Shown piece by piece: positions 45,163 through 59,633 of a stretch of DNA of 64,000 nucleotides. Every line of letters starts with the position of its first letter. Within the stretch, counting starts at the first letter, position 1. The stretch lies in NCBI GenBank assembly GCA_015039365.1, contig WION01000293.1:1-64000 (forward strand). Reading direction: 5' to 3'. Below the pieces are notes generated by a model. That model was given only the letters and a program-made list of their open reading frames with translations. It searched no databases and was not told the origin of the DNA. The DNA comes from Amanita rubescens (taxonomy: Eukaryota; Basidiomycota; Agaricomycetes; Agaricales; Amanitaceae). A program made the translations under genes and the position numbers.

Positions 45163-48100
45163 ATGCCGTTGAATACACTTACTACTGAAGTTGGCCTCAA
45201 AGTGGGACCCGTTCTCCTTGAAACCCTAGTGAAACATTACGTCGATCGCCTAAAGAAACACGCAAGTCGTGGCTCCACGCAACTAAAACGTGATGAACTG
45301 TTGTATGACGAGGCGTTCAATATCGTTAAGGTATGGTGAAATGTTCCGTTGCCTTCCGCATTCAAACACCCCTTGACATGTTCTAGGCTTTCATGAAAGC
45401 TGCATGTTTGTGAGTCTTGTCTCCGGCGGAAATGAAACTATGTCACACGACCCCTAGCCATTCCGTTGAAGAGTTGCAGGGTACCATAATTATTGGTCTG
45501 ACGATGCGTTTACTAATGCGTTTCAGAATTCTCCAACACGCGCACACCGTCACCGCCCTGGACTCGTGTTGTCCGAACTACCATACCATTGGCTTCTTGC
45601 GACACCGCGGCCACCTATCTCATACAAGCTCTGGGCGGTGAAGAACACGCGAGGAATGTAGTGGGAGGTGTGAAATGGTGGCAAGTTCGCGGTCTAGAGG
45701 GGTATGTATATATAGTAATTTGTGAAGGAACTGAGATTGATCTGCCTTAGGATAGAAGCCCAGTGGATCACCGCCAAGAAGGATTGGCGTGAGGCAAAGA
45801 AGCGTTACAAGGCACAGCATGAAGCAGAAGCCAATGGGATAGAGGTTCCAAACCATCACAGCGGAGAATCTCCCGAAGAACCGCTCAAATACGAGGAAGC
45901 GATGGATGACATGCGCTGCGTGCTCTATTGTCACGGAGGTCGGTATATGCGAGACTTCTGGTTCTTCAGTTTTGTTCAAGTCTCTTTGATTAGGTGGATA
46001 CTTTTTTGGCAGTGTCGATCAAGAAAGGTCCGTGAAGATCTCCCGGTACATCGTATTAGAGATCTTGAGAAACGATTTCTTCCAGGTATAGCATCGAACG
46101 GATTGCCAGAAAGATTAATGGCCGCGTTCTCGGTGTGACCTTTGTTGTCATCTATGATTCGTATTGCTGATGCTATATCAAGCTATCAACTATCGTCTTG
46201 CCCCACAATACCCTTTCCCCTGCGCTTTGCAAGATGCCTTAGCAGCATGTAAGTTTTGAGGATCTTTGTACAGCTTGCGTGTGAATTGTTCTTTCCAGAT
46301 CTCTATCTGACTGAACCGCCGCCCGGATCAGATCATCGCCCAGTACATCCTAGTCAAATAGTAGTTGCCGGTGATTCTGCAGGTGGTGGCTTGGCGCTTG
46401 CTTTGTTGCAGGTTTTGCGTGATGTTGGACTCCCAATGCCTGCTGGAGGAATACTCATTTCCCCTTGGAGTGACATGACCCATTCTTTCCCCAGTATTCA
46501 TACGAATACTGAAACGGTAAATGATCCCAATATGTAGCATGGGTGATATTTGCTGAAGGTTTTCAGGACATAATGCCTGATTGGGGATTGTCCTTGATGA
46601 AGCCAAGCATCCTGTGGCCTCCTCCGACTGATGAGCAGACTCGACGCACACACCATTCCCTCAGGTCCAGGATTCGCCATGCTATTAGCCCCAAAATGCC
46701 GACACCCAGAGCATCTGTGTCAACAATCCGTTCAACGCAAAGCAGACCACCCCCAGATCACCCCTTGCCAATTGACATTGGATCGACAACCTCTGTACCC
46801 TCGTTACACAACGAAACGATCAGACTCGTAACGGAGGGAGGGGAAGTCTTAACAATCGATAGGCAGGTTCAATTATATGCGCCGAACTCCTTACTTGCCC
46901 ACCCATTGGTCAGTCCTGCATTGTCTTACCTTGGTGGATTACCACCTCTGCTAGTTGTTGCCAGCGATGGAGAGGTATTAAGAGATGAGATTATATATAC
47001 GTATGTTGTCGCCCTTCATCCCAGTTCATGGAATCTTCATTGTTCATTTCCAGTGCTCATAAAGCTGCAAATCCCACTCAATATACGGTCCACCCTACCG
47101 CCCGGGATCTATATCCACCACTGCGGGACATTGAAGGAAAGCATCCACCCACGAAAGTGCATCTGCAAATTTATGACGGTATGATGCTTTCCATACGCTA
47201 AAATAACTTCCTCACAGGTCTATGTAGATGCTGCGCATGTATTACCCGTCTTGTTTGCTTTCACAACACCTGCAAAATACTGCTTCCGTGCGATGGCCAC
47301 CTTTTGCAAGCATGTAACAATGTCCGGAACGGCCTGCGATCCAACATCCCCTCCCGCAACTTCCAAATCCATGCCCAACATGCCCTCTACACCTCTTAAT
47401 AGCGATTATGAAGCAGCGCTGAGTGGTGCAGAGCTTAGGGCAGTACAATCCGCGCCTCCCCCTGGTTTGGAAAAGAATCGGTCAATAAAACGCACCATCT
47501 CAGCGAGGATGCGACGGGTAGTCCATGCTATGCAGTCACCAAACCTTGAATCGCATAAAAAGAGACAACAGGTACTCTCTCCTCTTGCCCCCGTGCCAGA
47601 AGGGCAAGTGCCCGAACAAAAGCCCGCCCTGCAATCACATTCACCAAGTGATGTTGGGGGTCCACGCTTCGAAGCTCAATCCCTCAGCCGTGCACCATAA
47701 TCCAGAGCGATATGCCGGAGAACCTACAGTTTACCGCACCCAGGGCGATGAGGTAGGTGGCATTTACATGCGTGACGTCGTTTCATTGCATACTGACGAC
47801 TTGATAGTATCTGTGGGCCGGACCCATGCTCCGAGAGCGAGTTTCCACAAGAGGAATTTTACGTCCCCTGGAGTCCGAATCTGACCTGGTCGCTTGTAAT
47901 ATGCCACCAGATGTCGTTGGATTTTTGTCGGAACGTGCAATCAGAAGATATCTGGACAACACGGCCATCTTTGACAAGAAGTTTGCTCGACATGTTAAGC
48001 TCATCGAAAGCCGGCGCCGCCGGAATCTCAAGCGAGCAGAGAGGCAGACGACCAAGAATCTCGACGCATACAAAGATTTTACTGCAAGGCGGCGCAATAC

Positions 48101-48356
48101 TGTACCGGGTCCGCTGGAACCTACTTCGTTGAACAAAGGTTGGGCCTGGGCGTTGGACGTCCACGAAAAACCTCCTCCGAGTAGCATAGTTGCACGGCGA
48201 GACACCAAAGAAGCAAGTCAACTGGCTAAATCTGCTGATCGATCCATCTTTGAGGGCGAGCCAGCCCTCAGCGGCAACAATTTCTGGTCCATTCTGGTCA
48301 ATTTTTTTACTGCTACTCCCGAACGCTTCCCCGCCCGGAAGGGAAATTCCCCCTAG
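45163..48356 (+). CDS. large alpha/beta hydrolase-3 domain protein (HSL/lipase type)
   Basis: Starts MPLNTLTTEVGLKVGPVLLE. The oxyanion motif HGGGYFFGSVD is split by an intron at 45940-45993. INYRLAPQYPFP follows, then the nucleophile elbow GDSAGGG (46370-46390), ISPWSDMTHS, and after more exons LPPLLVVASDGE and the likely catalytic histidine in DAAHVLP (about 47230). The C-terminal 250 aa are basic and disordered, with MPPDVVGFLSERAIRRYLDN and a long K/R-rich helix. This size (HSL fold plus N- and C-extensions) matches lipase/esterase-like proteins of basidiomycetes. Exon junctions near 46020-46130 were not resolved. Confidence 0.82.
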
Positions 48357-48456
48357 CCACTCTATAATAACAACTTTTCTAGACCATCCTTTCGTTACCT
48401 CTCTACACGGCGCAACCTTTTTCTTCAATGTGTACATACATTTCGGAAAAATACCT

Positions 48457-49930
48457 CTACAATCTCGACTTAGCGGAATTTACTATAACGTCATCGTCCT
48501 TTAGCACCCTCAAAGCCAAACGGCCTAGTGCAGGAAAGCCTTGGACGTATTTCCATGCATGCTCAGAGCTGGCCTGACGTCTAGCGAAGCGTGCTGCAAT
48601 GCCCTGGCAGATAACCGCAAGCTAAATCTGTTAGCTTAATGCACAATTTCTTCAATAAAATGGAGATACCCTGAATACTGTCCAGCTCCGTACGAAAACC
48701 ATGTCGTCTATAGGGTAATGCCTGCATGTAAGACGGCAGTACTCTCGTTCCAGCTCTTCCAATGTAATTGGCAAATCATGGGACGCATTTTTGAAACCTC
48801 TGATGAAACTAGTTACTTCAGGCATATCATTCGCCGTGACCGACCACTGGAGAGTCATATTCCCCAAGTCAGTAAGCTATGTGTAAGGGGTCAGTTATGC
48901 GACATCCGATGTAGGATAGAACATACAGGATTGCCGAGCGTGCATAGTTCCCAGTCCAATATGCCGATCACTCGATTCTCAGTCGGATGGTAGATTAAGT
49001 TGTCGATTTTATAATCACCGTGCACAATGCGTGAGCCAATTTTGCTTTCATCCGGAGAGTTATCCTTGTACCATGCTATGAGGTCATGGAAAAAAGGGAT
49101 GTCTCCCACGGCTTTTTTCGTGTCGATGTCGATAGTCGCGGCCTGCTTGCTAGAGATGCGAGACAAGGATTTGACCTGACGCTGGAAGTAGTTGGTATGA
49201 GGGGCAAAATTCGATAATCCGATTTCGTTGGGTAATATTTGACTGAGCGCGGCCAGTGTCCTAACGGCTGCGAACCAGCTGCGATAAGGTGTGAGAAAGA
49301 CGTTGCGAGCAACCATAAAAGCATAATCGTTACCATTCACGTCTATCCTCAAGGGGTATCTCAAGCATGCGTTCGTCAGTAAATATACGGCCATCGAGGT
49401 ACTCCATGATGTAAAAGGGAGTCCCAACTATAGAGTTGTCCTCGCAAAGTAGAATTGGTGCTGGTACTGGTATCTTCTTCTCTGGCGAGGTTGAAGGATT
49501 AATATTATGCCTGTGGAGTGCGTTGAGCATGGCATATTCGCGCTCTACTTGATGAGCCTTTGACGAAAGTAGTTGTCCGACAGGCTTCTTTCGTAATACG
49601 AAGCGAATTCCTCTAAGTTATGATCTGAGTTGAAGGTTATAAAATATAGTTCGCAGAACATACTTTGCATCACTTAGGAAGTAAGTTGGATTCGACTGAT
49701 CATTCCTAAGCAAACGGCTTATGTAGTACCTCAATCGGGCCCTACCTGTCCGTGCTGAAAAGTGTAAGAAAGAGCCATATGTAAAGAAAACAACACACTT
49801 CAAATTGTTTGACGCTGACTGGAGTCACTATTATGGGTGCGACCCTCGCAAGATACACGTTTAGTCTCTCGACGTTAATATGCGCTCGAACTTTCCCAAT
49901 CTGTCCTCCTATTTTCGCACCTTCAGACAT
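48457..49930 (-). CDS. ACAD10/11-like APH-domain phosphotransferase
   Basis: Minus-strand exons read [64 protein letters not shown]. The catalytic segment is [14 protein letters not shown] (HGDxxxxN) with [13 protein letters not shown] (metal-binding DWE). The C-terminus ([19 protein letters not shown]) ends at stop 48457-48459. It resembles the stand-alone kinase domain of ACAD10/11, which phosphorylates 4-hydroxyacyl-CoA in animals. No acyl-CoA dehydrogenase domain is attached here. It is convergent with the hydrolase gene (100 bp between stops). Confidence 0.85.
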
Positions 49931-50062
49931 CTAGAGGACTGGAAGTTTCAAGAAGGCGAGGTTCAGAAGCGTTAGTAATGCTAATAGCGCTGTATACATA
50001 TAATCAGCGTCCAGCAGTGTGGGATTCCGGGCTCGCCGGCTATTGGTGAACCAGTGATCCAA

Positions 50063-50080
50063 TTCTGGAAATTTCGGGAA
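50063..50080. promoter_or_regulatory. perfect four-unit heat shock element
   Basis: TTCtgGAAatTTCggGAA gives four alternating TTC/GAA pentamer units with exact 2-nt spacing, 92 bp upstream of the mtHSP70 ATG and 132 bp upstream of the divergent APH gene ATG. This matches the HSF1 consensus and fits heat induction of the chaperone. Confidence 0.88.
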
Positions 50081-50172
50081 AATCCGTTCGGCAACAGCTT
50101 ACGTAATACGCGTCGTTAAAAATTTGAAAAGCCAACACGTCTCGTAGCTCTCCTTCCCTCGTCAACACTATC

Positions 50173-52521
<2,349 letters not shown>

Positions 52522-52822
52522 ACCCCTCCGCATTGCACATCTTCACTTGCATCATCACGGACTCTTGGTGTCTCATCTTCACGACCGCTCACGATCTTTC
52601 TCCTCATGGTAATATGCGCATTAGATTATCAAAAGTACCTGGCATCATCGTACACTAGCTATTCCTGGTCACTATTCCTTTTTACCCACCCCTCAGTTAT
52701 TGCTTAATTTTGTCTCATATACACACAATGTAATTCATTTCAACAGGCTGGCAAACGTGTTTGGTTTAATGGTGTATTCGGAGTTTACATAATTACCCTG
52801 ATCAATCAATCGTTGCTATCGG

Positions 52823-54484
52823 ATGCCTCAGTTGCTAGACTTGCCTGCAGAGACTTTATTGCAGGTTGTCCAATTCCTGGAGGTTGAAGATGCTGTTTCG
52901 TTCTCATTAGTAAGTCGCGAAGTCAACGCTGAGCATATCCAGACCTCACGTCAGTGCTAAACTAGGCATCTCGCGTTATATACAACTTACTAACCTACGA
53001 GCGCGCTTTTCTGGCCGGAACGCTTAGTTTGACTCGGGAAACCCGTCCTATACCATGCGCTCCACATGAAGATATTACCCAGTATGATGCCCATGCCCTC
53101 CGACAGTTCCTCCGCCACTTTATTCGTCTTAACCGCAACTGGCAGCACGACAAACCCCGAATTATGGGACCTGTTAAAGGGTTAAAAACAGAGAAAGGCT
53201 TGGATATGCTAGGCCAAATTCCGGGGACTAACTATGTAATCACCCACTCGATCCCCAAGTCCGCAATGGCATTGTGGTCGACGGAGAACGGCGAAAAAGT
53301 CTGTTCTGTCCCTTGCCATAAACGCTTGCTAGACATCTCGACTGCATGGACCGAAGAAGGGAAATTTACCCTCGCACTGCTCACTGATTCCGAGGAAATT
53401 GGCTATCCGTAAGTTGCCACTGCACAATTGAATGAATATGATATCCTAATTAGTATATTTAATTTCAGGACAGGCATTCAAGTCCTCACCGTGGACTATG
53501 GCGGGCCGAAGGTTACCATGAATATTAGTTGGTCAAAACAACCCTTACTCGAACAAGCTGGTCCCAGTCGGTTCCGGGCTATTTTCCTGAATGCAGAAGT
53601 GGTCGGTGCATTGTATATGCCAGTGAGCGATAATAACACGGAGAATATACCACCGCTCTTGCATGTATATGCGTTCAATCGGGTGACTGGAAGAGAAACG
53701 GACATTTGCGTCATTTCGAGTCTCATCCACGTAAGTCCCGAGCGCCGGTGTCATTCACGCTGCGTACTTACGGTTTGATTTACAGGAGATGTGGGAAAAT
53801 GTCGAGATCGGGACTTCCTTTTGGAATGGCAACTTGTATATCCATTCTGAATACGACAGCGATAGCTTTCAGCAATGGGTACTCAGGGAGCTGCTTCCAT
53901 ATGACAATAATGTCATTCCCGCGGTTCAGACGTGTTATAGCCTCTGTACGTCCGTCGAGCATCCAGCCGACATGGGGTGCGGACTCGGAGAAAACGTCTC
54001 GAACGTGGAGTCGGAAGGCATTCTCACTACGCGGTCTGAATATGGAGTTGTTGCCTTGGCCATCCACACCATTACAGTCCAAGGGTCTCACCAGTTTACG
54101 TTGATAAATTTCTGGGTTATCGACGATGCTTCGCTGACGAAGGCTCGCCGGGAGTTCGATCGTCTCCCTTTTCCATCACTCTATCCTAGTGTTATAATTC
54201 CGGGGACGATCAAGGGATCCAACCTGTCAACTTGGTACCTTTGCCATGCATCGAACAGCGGGACCTATGTCATACTTCTTTCTAATATTGAAGAAGCTCT
54301 GGAGACCAGGCTTCAGATGGTACACTTTAAATTGCCATGCCGGCGTTTCACTGTGCATACCATAGAAGTACCACCATTCGTGAAGTTGGATCTCATCACC
54401 GGTTTCGTGGTTGACGAGTGCCGCGGAACGGTAACGTTATGTCAAGCAGAGAACGGCGAAATGTTCCGGTTAAACTTTGCTTGA
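52823..54484 (+). CDS. F-box protein, 496 aa
   Basis: Four exons (52823-52909, 52966-53408, 53469-53730, 53786-54484) sum to 1491 nt. The N-terminus (LLDLPAETLLQVVQFLEVED, then VSFSLASRVIY) is an F-box, which binds Skp1 in SCF ubiquitin ligases. The rest is beta-rich with no named repeat (NVHAFN-like strands such as PLLHVYAFN and IEVPPFVKLDLITGFV), similar to the many basidiomycete F-box proteins with a WD-like or beta-propeller body. Target unknown. Confidence 0.82.
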
Positions 54485-54737
54485 CAGGGTATAATAGTCG
54501 CGACAAGCATGAAAATTTGGTACTAGGAACATTTTGTACGCTTCAATATCGTGAATTCATTCATGGTGTTTCAATGATACTTGGTTCCCCGCCTGCAGCC
54601 CACATAACACGCTCTGTGTTGGCAAGTTCCCGTGGTTATAACAAGTGCAATACATGCTGTGATCACTAGATGTCACTTTTAATTGCTTTGATACCAATAG
54701 GGGTTTCCAACTTGAGGGTAGTCGGACGGAAAGTCAT

Positions 54738-55511
54738 CTACTGCCGTTCCAAAGGCTGGAAGCGGGTATAATATTGTTTTGTGTACGATTCGACGACCTC
54801 TTGCGTAGATTCAGGAAGATCCTCGACAAAACAGCCTATCCAATGAGCAAAAACCTATTTGGTACTTGTGTTGGCCTACCTGGTGAACCGGCGAAGAGGG
54901 CCAGTGCTGGAACAACCGTATTTGGGGGAATAATGGTGTTATCCGCAATTTTCGCGCAATCCTTGATTATGGTGAATTTGCCCTGCCCGCAAGTCAATGC
55001 GTCGAAAGTTACTAGCAAAAGAATCATACAATGATGCAATTCTTCCCTATCTCGACATGATTTCCAATGGTAGCTGCTTCAACGACACTGTTGGCGCCGA
55101 TATGGACATAATCGCCAATCTTCATTGGATAGTAGTTGAACGCGCCCCGGTATGTCTTATATGGAGGCCTGTAATCATTCATGGACATGACCTTGGCATC
55201 GAGAAGCGAGTCAAGTGTACGAACCTCATGATACACCCTTCACCTATCAGGCAATATCTTCCGAGCGATATCACGACTGCATGACCTGGACCTGACCTTC
55301 TCAGGTCTCCACGGATGATAGCACCACTAGCGATGACAGTTTTGCCACCTAGAATAATATTTTGAGGACCGGCGATGGTAGCACGTCGTGAAACTTTATT
55401 GCCAGTATCCTGAACAATTCTGAAGAAGGTTAGTATTTGTAACCAGAAAAATTCGAAGAGTCTGACCGTTTCTATGAATTCGGCCGTTGAGTAATAAATG
55501 GGAGGATCCAT
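54738..55511 (-). CDS. DCTN5: dynactin subunit p25 (DCTN5), 189 aa
   Basis: Five exons (55511-55467, 55409-55225, 55168-55030, 54982-54880, 54835-54738) sum to 570 nt. The left-handed beta-helix of hexapeptide repeats is plain: [76 protein letters not shown]. The C-terminal helix [20 protein letters not shown] matches DCTN5. It sits at the pointed end of dynactin and helps cargo-adaptor binding. Confidence 0.94.
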
Positions 55512-55553
55512 GATGGACTCCGCGTCTGCACTTGTTGACCCAACCCATCCGCT
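55512..55553. promoter_or_regulatory. 42-bp divergent promoter of DCTN5 and the TMEM70-like gene
   Basis: The whole gap between two start codons. No TATA box is seen. Confidence 0.5.
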
Positions 55554-56430
55554 ATGCTCCCGCGGCGTGGCCATGTAGGGTCCATTATCCTCCGCCACTG
55601 TTCACAACGGCCACTGTTTACTCGGACCTTTTCCAATGTCCTAGTACATCACAAAGCAAACCGTTCTCTATTTCAGCGATGTGGCACACGCCTAATATGC
55701 GAAAGGAAACTCGACGATCCAAGCTCTCTAAATCCCTCTCCGCCATCCAACCCCAGCGACTCCTCTATCTATCATGGCCCACTAGCAAAAACATTTAAAA
55801 AGCTGAAGCTATTCTCACTTGCTTCCCTTTCGCTTTCCATCACGCTGGCGCCATTTATGTTTCTGGTCGAAGCCAACCTTCCGGCATCAGCACGCATTGC
55901 GCTCGCTTCCATAGCCATTGGGACATCTGGCCTTAGTACAGCATTAGTTGGATGGTGCGGAAAGCCTTACGTGAAGACTTTGAAGCGTCTGAAGACAAGC
56001 GAAGGCGCTGAGGGCCTTGAATTGATCACCTACACTCTATTCATGATGCCAAGAGTAACTCGAGTAAGTCGCAAAAAAAAGAAAAAAAGTATAACGTTAA
56101 CTATCGTCTACAGGTGTACGACCCATACTTCTTAATCGAAACAAAACGGCCTTTCGCGAAATGGGAACTTGCGCGGGAGCTCCCCCTTCCACCCGATAGA
56201 ACTATCGAATCCATCACTCCGGGAAAAGAAGAGACGGTGGCGGAGACATTGGACATCGACGGAAATATCCTGGGCCGTTGGCTGGTTCAATGGGACGAAA
56301 ACGGGCGAGGGAGATGTCACCAAGCTGGGACGGTAGTGAGGTACGTTTGCCATTTAATAGTTTGTGTCAGAAATGAGAAATGTTGCAATTTTCCAGATTT
56401 TTCAACGTACACGAGGAGCTTCTCCAGTAA
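55554..56430 (+). CDS. TMEM70/TMEM186-family mitochondrial membrane protein, 256 aa
   Basis: Three exons (55554-56063, 56114-56340, 56397-56430) give 256 aa. An Arg-rich N-terminus (MLPRRGHVGSIILRHCSQRP) looks like a mitochondrial presequence. Two close hydrophobic helices follow (LASLSLSITLAPFMFLV and ARIALASIAIGTSGLSTALV) and then a soluble C-domain with VYDPYFLIET. Two neighbouring helices plus a presequence is the layout of TMEM70/186/223 proteins, which assist ATP synthase and complex I assembly. Confidence 0.75.
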
Positions 56431-56666
56431 TTGCGGTGGATTAAACGCTATTTTAGAGCATACTAACTCTCATTCTCTTCTGGAACCTGTGTTCTTTCAC
56501 GCCATGGTCTGTACTTCCTTCCCTCTTCGGTTATAAGAGACCGTGAATAATATTGCATACTGATGCTTAACAATACATAAGAAGTGGTGTATATCCCCCA
56601 CATATGTCCATTGTATGCTTCTATAGATCACTGGTATGACGTTTGGGTATCACTTCAAACAAAATG

Positions 56667-59064
56667 TCACAATTTCGCCTTAAGAATCCTTAGGGTTGCA
56701 TGTTGTAAACCTTGATCTGCGAGAAATCAATGATTGTGGCTGCAATACAACGCTTGGGTACTCACAGTTGTTATCGTATAGTCTGTCACCGGGCACGGCA
56801 ACGATATGAGAGTGGATGTTAGAAGCATCAACCATCTCGGGAACAACATCCTTGATTGTCCTCGCTCCAAGAAGGCGCATGTTCATCTCGAACTCATCCT
56901 TGAGAAGCCATAAGGTGGGACGACAAACATAAAGCGCATTTTACTCACGTGCAAAATCTGCAGTGCCTTGTCAACACCCTCTTGTCCGTAGGCAGAAAAT
57001 GCATACAAGAATGGTCGCCCGATGCCAACTGTACGCTATTTAGCACTTTGCCTCCAAGAAACCAAAGGAACTAACCAGCAGTAGCACCGAGGGCGACGGC
57101 TTTCAAAACATCCGTAGCTCTTCGGACACCCCCATCCACAAAGAGTTGGAACTTTTCATTGGGGAACTTGAGGCCTCTCTTCTCCTTTAACTTGTCAACA
57201 ACCTCCACCAAAACTTCTATTCCAGAGCGCGCAAAGTCCAGTTGGCGGCCGCCATGATTGGACAGGACGACTCCTGCTAGCCCTCGATCATATGCTTCGA
57301 GAGCATCCTGCACACGTTTAATAGATCATTAGTGATGATGTAACGAATGTACTATGGCGAGCACTGACCTCCCAGCATTGAACTCCCTTCAGAATCAAAG
57401 GTACTATGCTCCGCGTTAGGCGTTATCATACAACGACGGGGGGATACTCACTGTTAGTTACACTTCTAAACCAACCAAGATCATTCCAGTCGAGACCTGG
57501 GTCAATGAAAGACTATCGTCGCGGTTACAATCTATTTGAAACCACATAATAAAAACACTTGCGCTGATAGCTCTTGCTGCTCCTTGAGATCTGTCGACGT
57601 CCTCAGAGCCTGCTTTCGTAACCTCCGAAGGATCTTCAGCTTCGAACTTCATTCTCATGTCCTAGATCATCGAGCTCAGCGTACGAGAATGTTTTAGTTA
57701 CAGTGAAGTCAATACCTTTTCACGTCGACCAAGTTGTGGTGCATCCACGGTGATGAATAATGCTTTGATCCCGCGCTGCTCAGCATGCTGTATTATCCTT
57801 TTTGTTATTTCTCTATCCTTATTGACGTATCTAACGCAAATCGATGAAAAGTTCGCTCGCTTTCGACATTACTTACAGTTGAAGAAATTGGACTTGTCCC
57901 GGTTGAGCAGCGTCAACGATTTCGTTGAAGGAACAGGAGGCAAGTGTCGGTATCTTCCAAAGATCAATGGCTTTCTAGCATTGGGAAGGACAAATCTCAC
58001 CATTTGTATAACGCCATGCTTAGCTGCAGCCCGCGTCAAATTCAGTTCTCCATCTGGATGTCCTAGTTTCCCCAGCGCAGTCGCAGTCTAGGATCGTTAA
58101 GATTCTTTTCATGGGCGAAGATGTGTACTCGTACAATGTACACCGGCATGCTAGACTTGTAGCCAAGGATCGTTGTTGACCAATCTACATTGGCAACGTT
58201 GCGGAGTATGCGAGGTCTAAACCATATCCTGCCAGACGGTCAGTAGCAGTCACCGTAAAGCCACACACAACTACCTGTGGTATGCAAGATGATTTTCCCT
58301 GTTTGTAATCTCGTCGTCCGCAGCTGATGAATAATAAGCCCATGCTTTCTCCGCCATGACCAGTTTTGCAATCGCCTACGGAGGGATAAATAACACGGAC
58401 TGCGCAGTGGGATATACTATCACCTCAAAATCATGAAGGTTAAGGATTTCATCAAGAGGTGGCCTTGCAGACATTCGCTCTTGTCGAGCTTTCTCTTGGT
58501 CCGTAATAACCAGCTCGACTTTTTCGACAGTCTCTGGGTCAACCGGGCCTAGACTTTGCAAGCGTAAGTAATACATTTATTTACCAATGCCTTGTATGAT
58601 GCTTACTGTTTCTCAGGAGGAAGATTGTTGGTTATAGCATCGGGTGGGTGGATTGGGTCATACTCCCGCCTGTGCCAACAAGTTGAACGTTTGTTAGTTG
58701 TTGAGCGCGTTTGCTTACGTTGCATCTTTGCCAGCGTATTTAAGTATAATCCTGCTTCCACCTAGACACAAAATCAAATCCTTTCTTCGTTGGAATGCAG
58801 CTGCTCTTACCTGGGTGGTCTACAGGTCACGTTGTTAATAGATCAAGTTTGGGCTAATTCAAGTCGAAACTCACCATCGAGAAAGTCCGTTACATCATAA
58901 ACCTTGCCTAAAATAATGTATGTTAATCGAAACGCAAGCGTTTCATGATTCAGCTGAGGCCAAAGAGCTAATTACTCACCGTGAACAATAATCCAACAAC
59001 TGTCCCGGCTGCTGTGCTCCGCAACTTCCTTCCCTGATATAATTCTTTGGTCTCGGCCAGCCAT
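56667..59064 (-). CDS. CYB2: flavocytochrome b2, L-lactate dehydrogenase (cytochrome)
   Basis: The N-terminal cytochrome b5 domain (VAEHSSRDSCWIIVHGKVYD, VTDFLDDHPGGS) precedes the FMN domain: AEKAWAYYSSAADDE, RPRILRNVANVDWS, the loop with FITVDAPQLGRRE, then VVLSNHGGRQLD with the catalytic histidine, and FVDGGVRRATDVLKAVALGA. It ends GLQHATLRILKAKL at stop 56667-56669. The enzyme oxidises L-lactate to pyruvate and passes electrons to cytochrome c. About a dozen introns break the gene. One exon is only 9 nt (58811-58819), supplying the HPG of the haem-binding HPGG loop. No presequence precedes the b5 domain, so targeting is unclear. Confidence 0.93.
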
Positions 59065-59633
59065 AATTATTCCTTGATAAAACTAGGAATTCGTGAAGAG
59101 ATAGAGCGCTCAGGCCGTTGGACGAAGGAAGCATCTGAGCGTGTGGGGGAGCGCTCTATAAATAATCGTAAGTGTGCCATCGGCCCGGTTAATGCGGAAC
59201 GGAGCGGCTCACCGCGTGGATCGCCGACGCGCCAATTCCGCTTGCCTCAACATCAACGCCGGTCACGCGTCACGAGTTGCGTAATTATAAGACTATAGTA
59301 AGTACTGGAGTTTATCGAGAGAGGTGTTCTGGGCCGAGAGGACGGATATTCGAAGAGGTCCATCCACTATTATGGCGTCGATTGAACCCCTGCAACATTG
59401 CTCATCTCCGGATTGAAAGACAGGAAGCAGGACTACACTATAATTAGCCAACACTACGGACATATTATCATCCGCGCGAAGCCTTGCTTTACTATTGCCG
59501 CCTCTACAGCCTGACGTAGCGGGATACGAGCAACTGTCGACATGGTTGACTTTACAACTTTATTTACATTGTACACAATTTGCAAACCTTCCGAAAAGAT
59601 CACCGCCGCCACATGCCACAACGACTTCAGGCT
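59065..59633. other. intergenic, promoter of CYB2
   Basis: 569 bp upstream of CYB2 and downstream of the F-box/LRR gene. A plus-strand frame at 59047-59298 overlaps the CYB2 start and looks like chance. No other signal seen. Confidence 0.35.

Noticed and set aside
47783..48437. Long antisense open frames under the hydrolase gene
   Set aside because: They are shadows of a GC-rich sense exon that carries clear family motifs.
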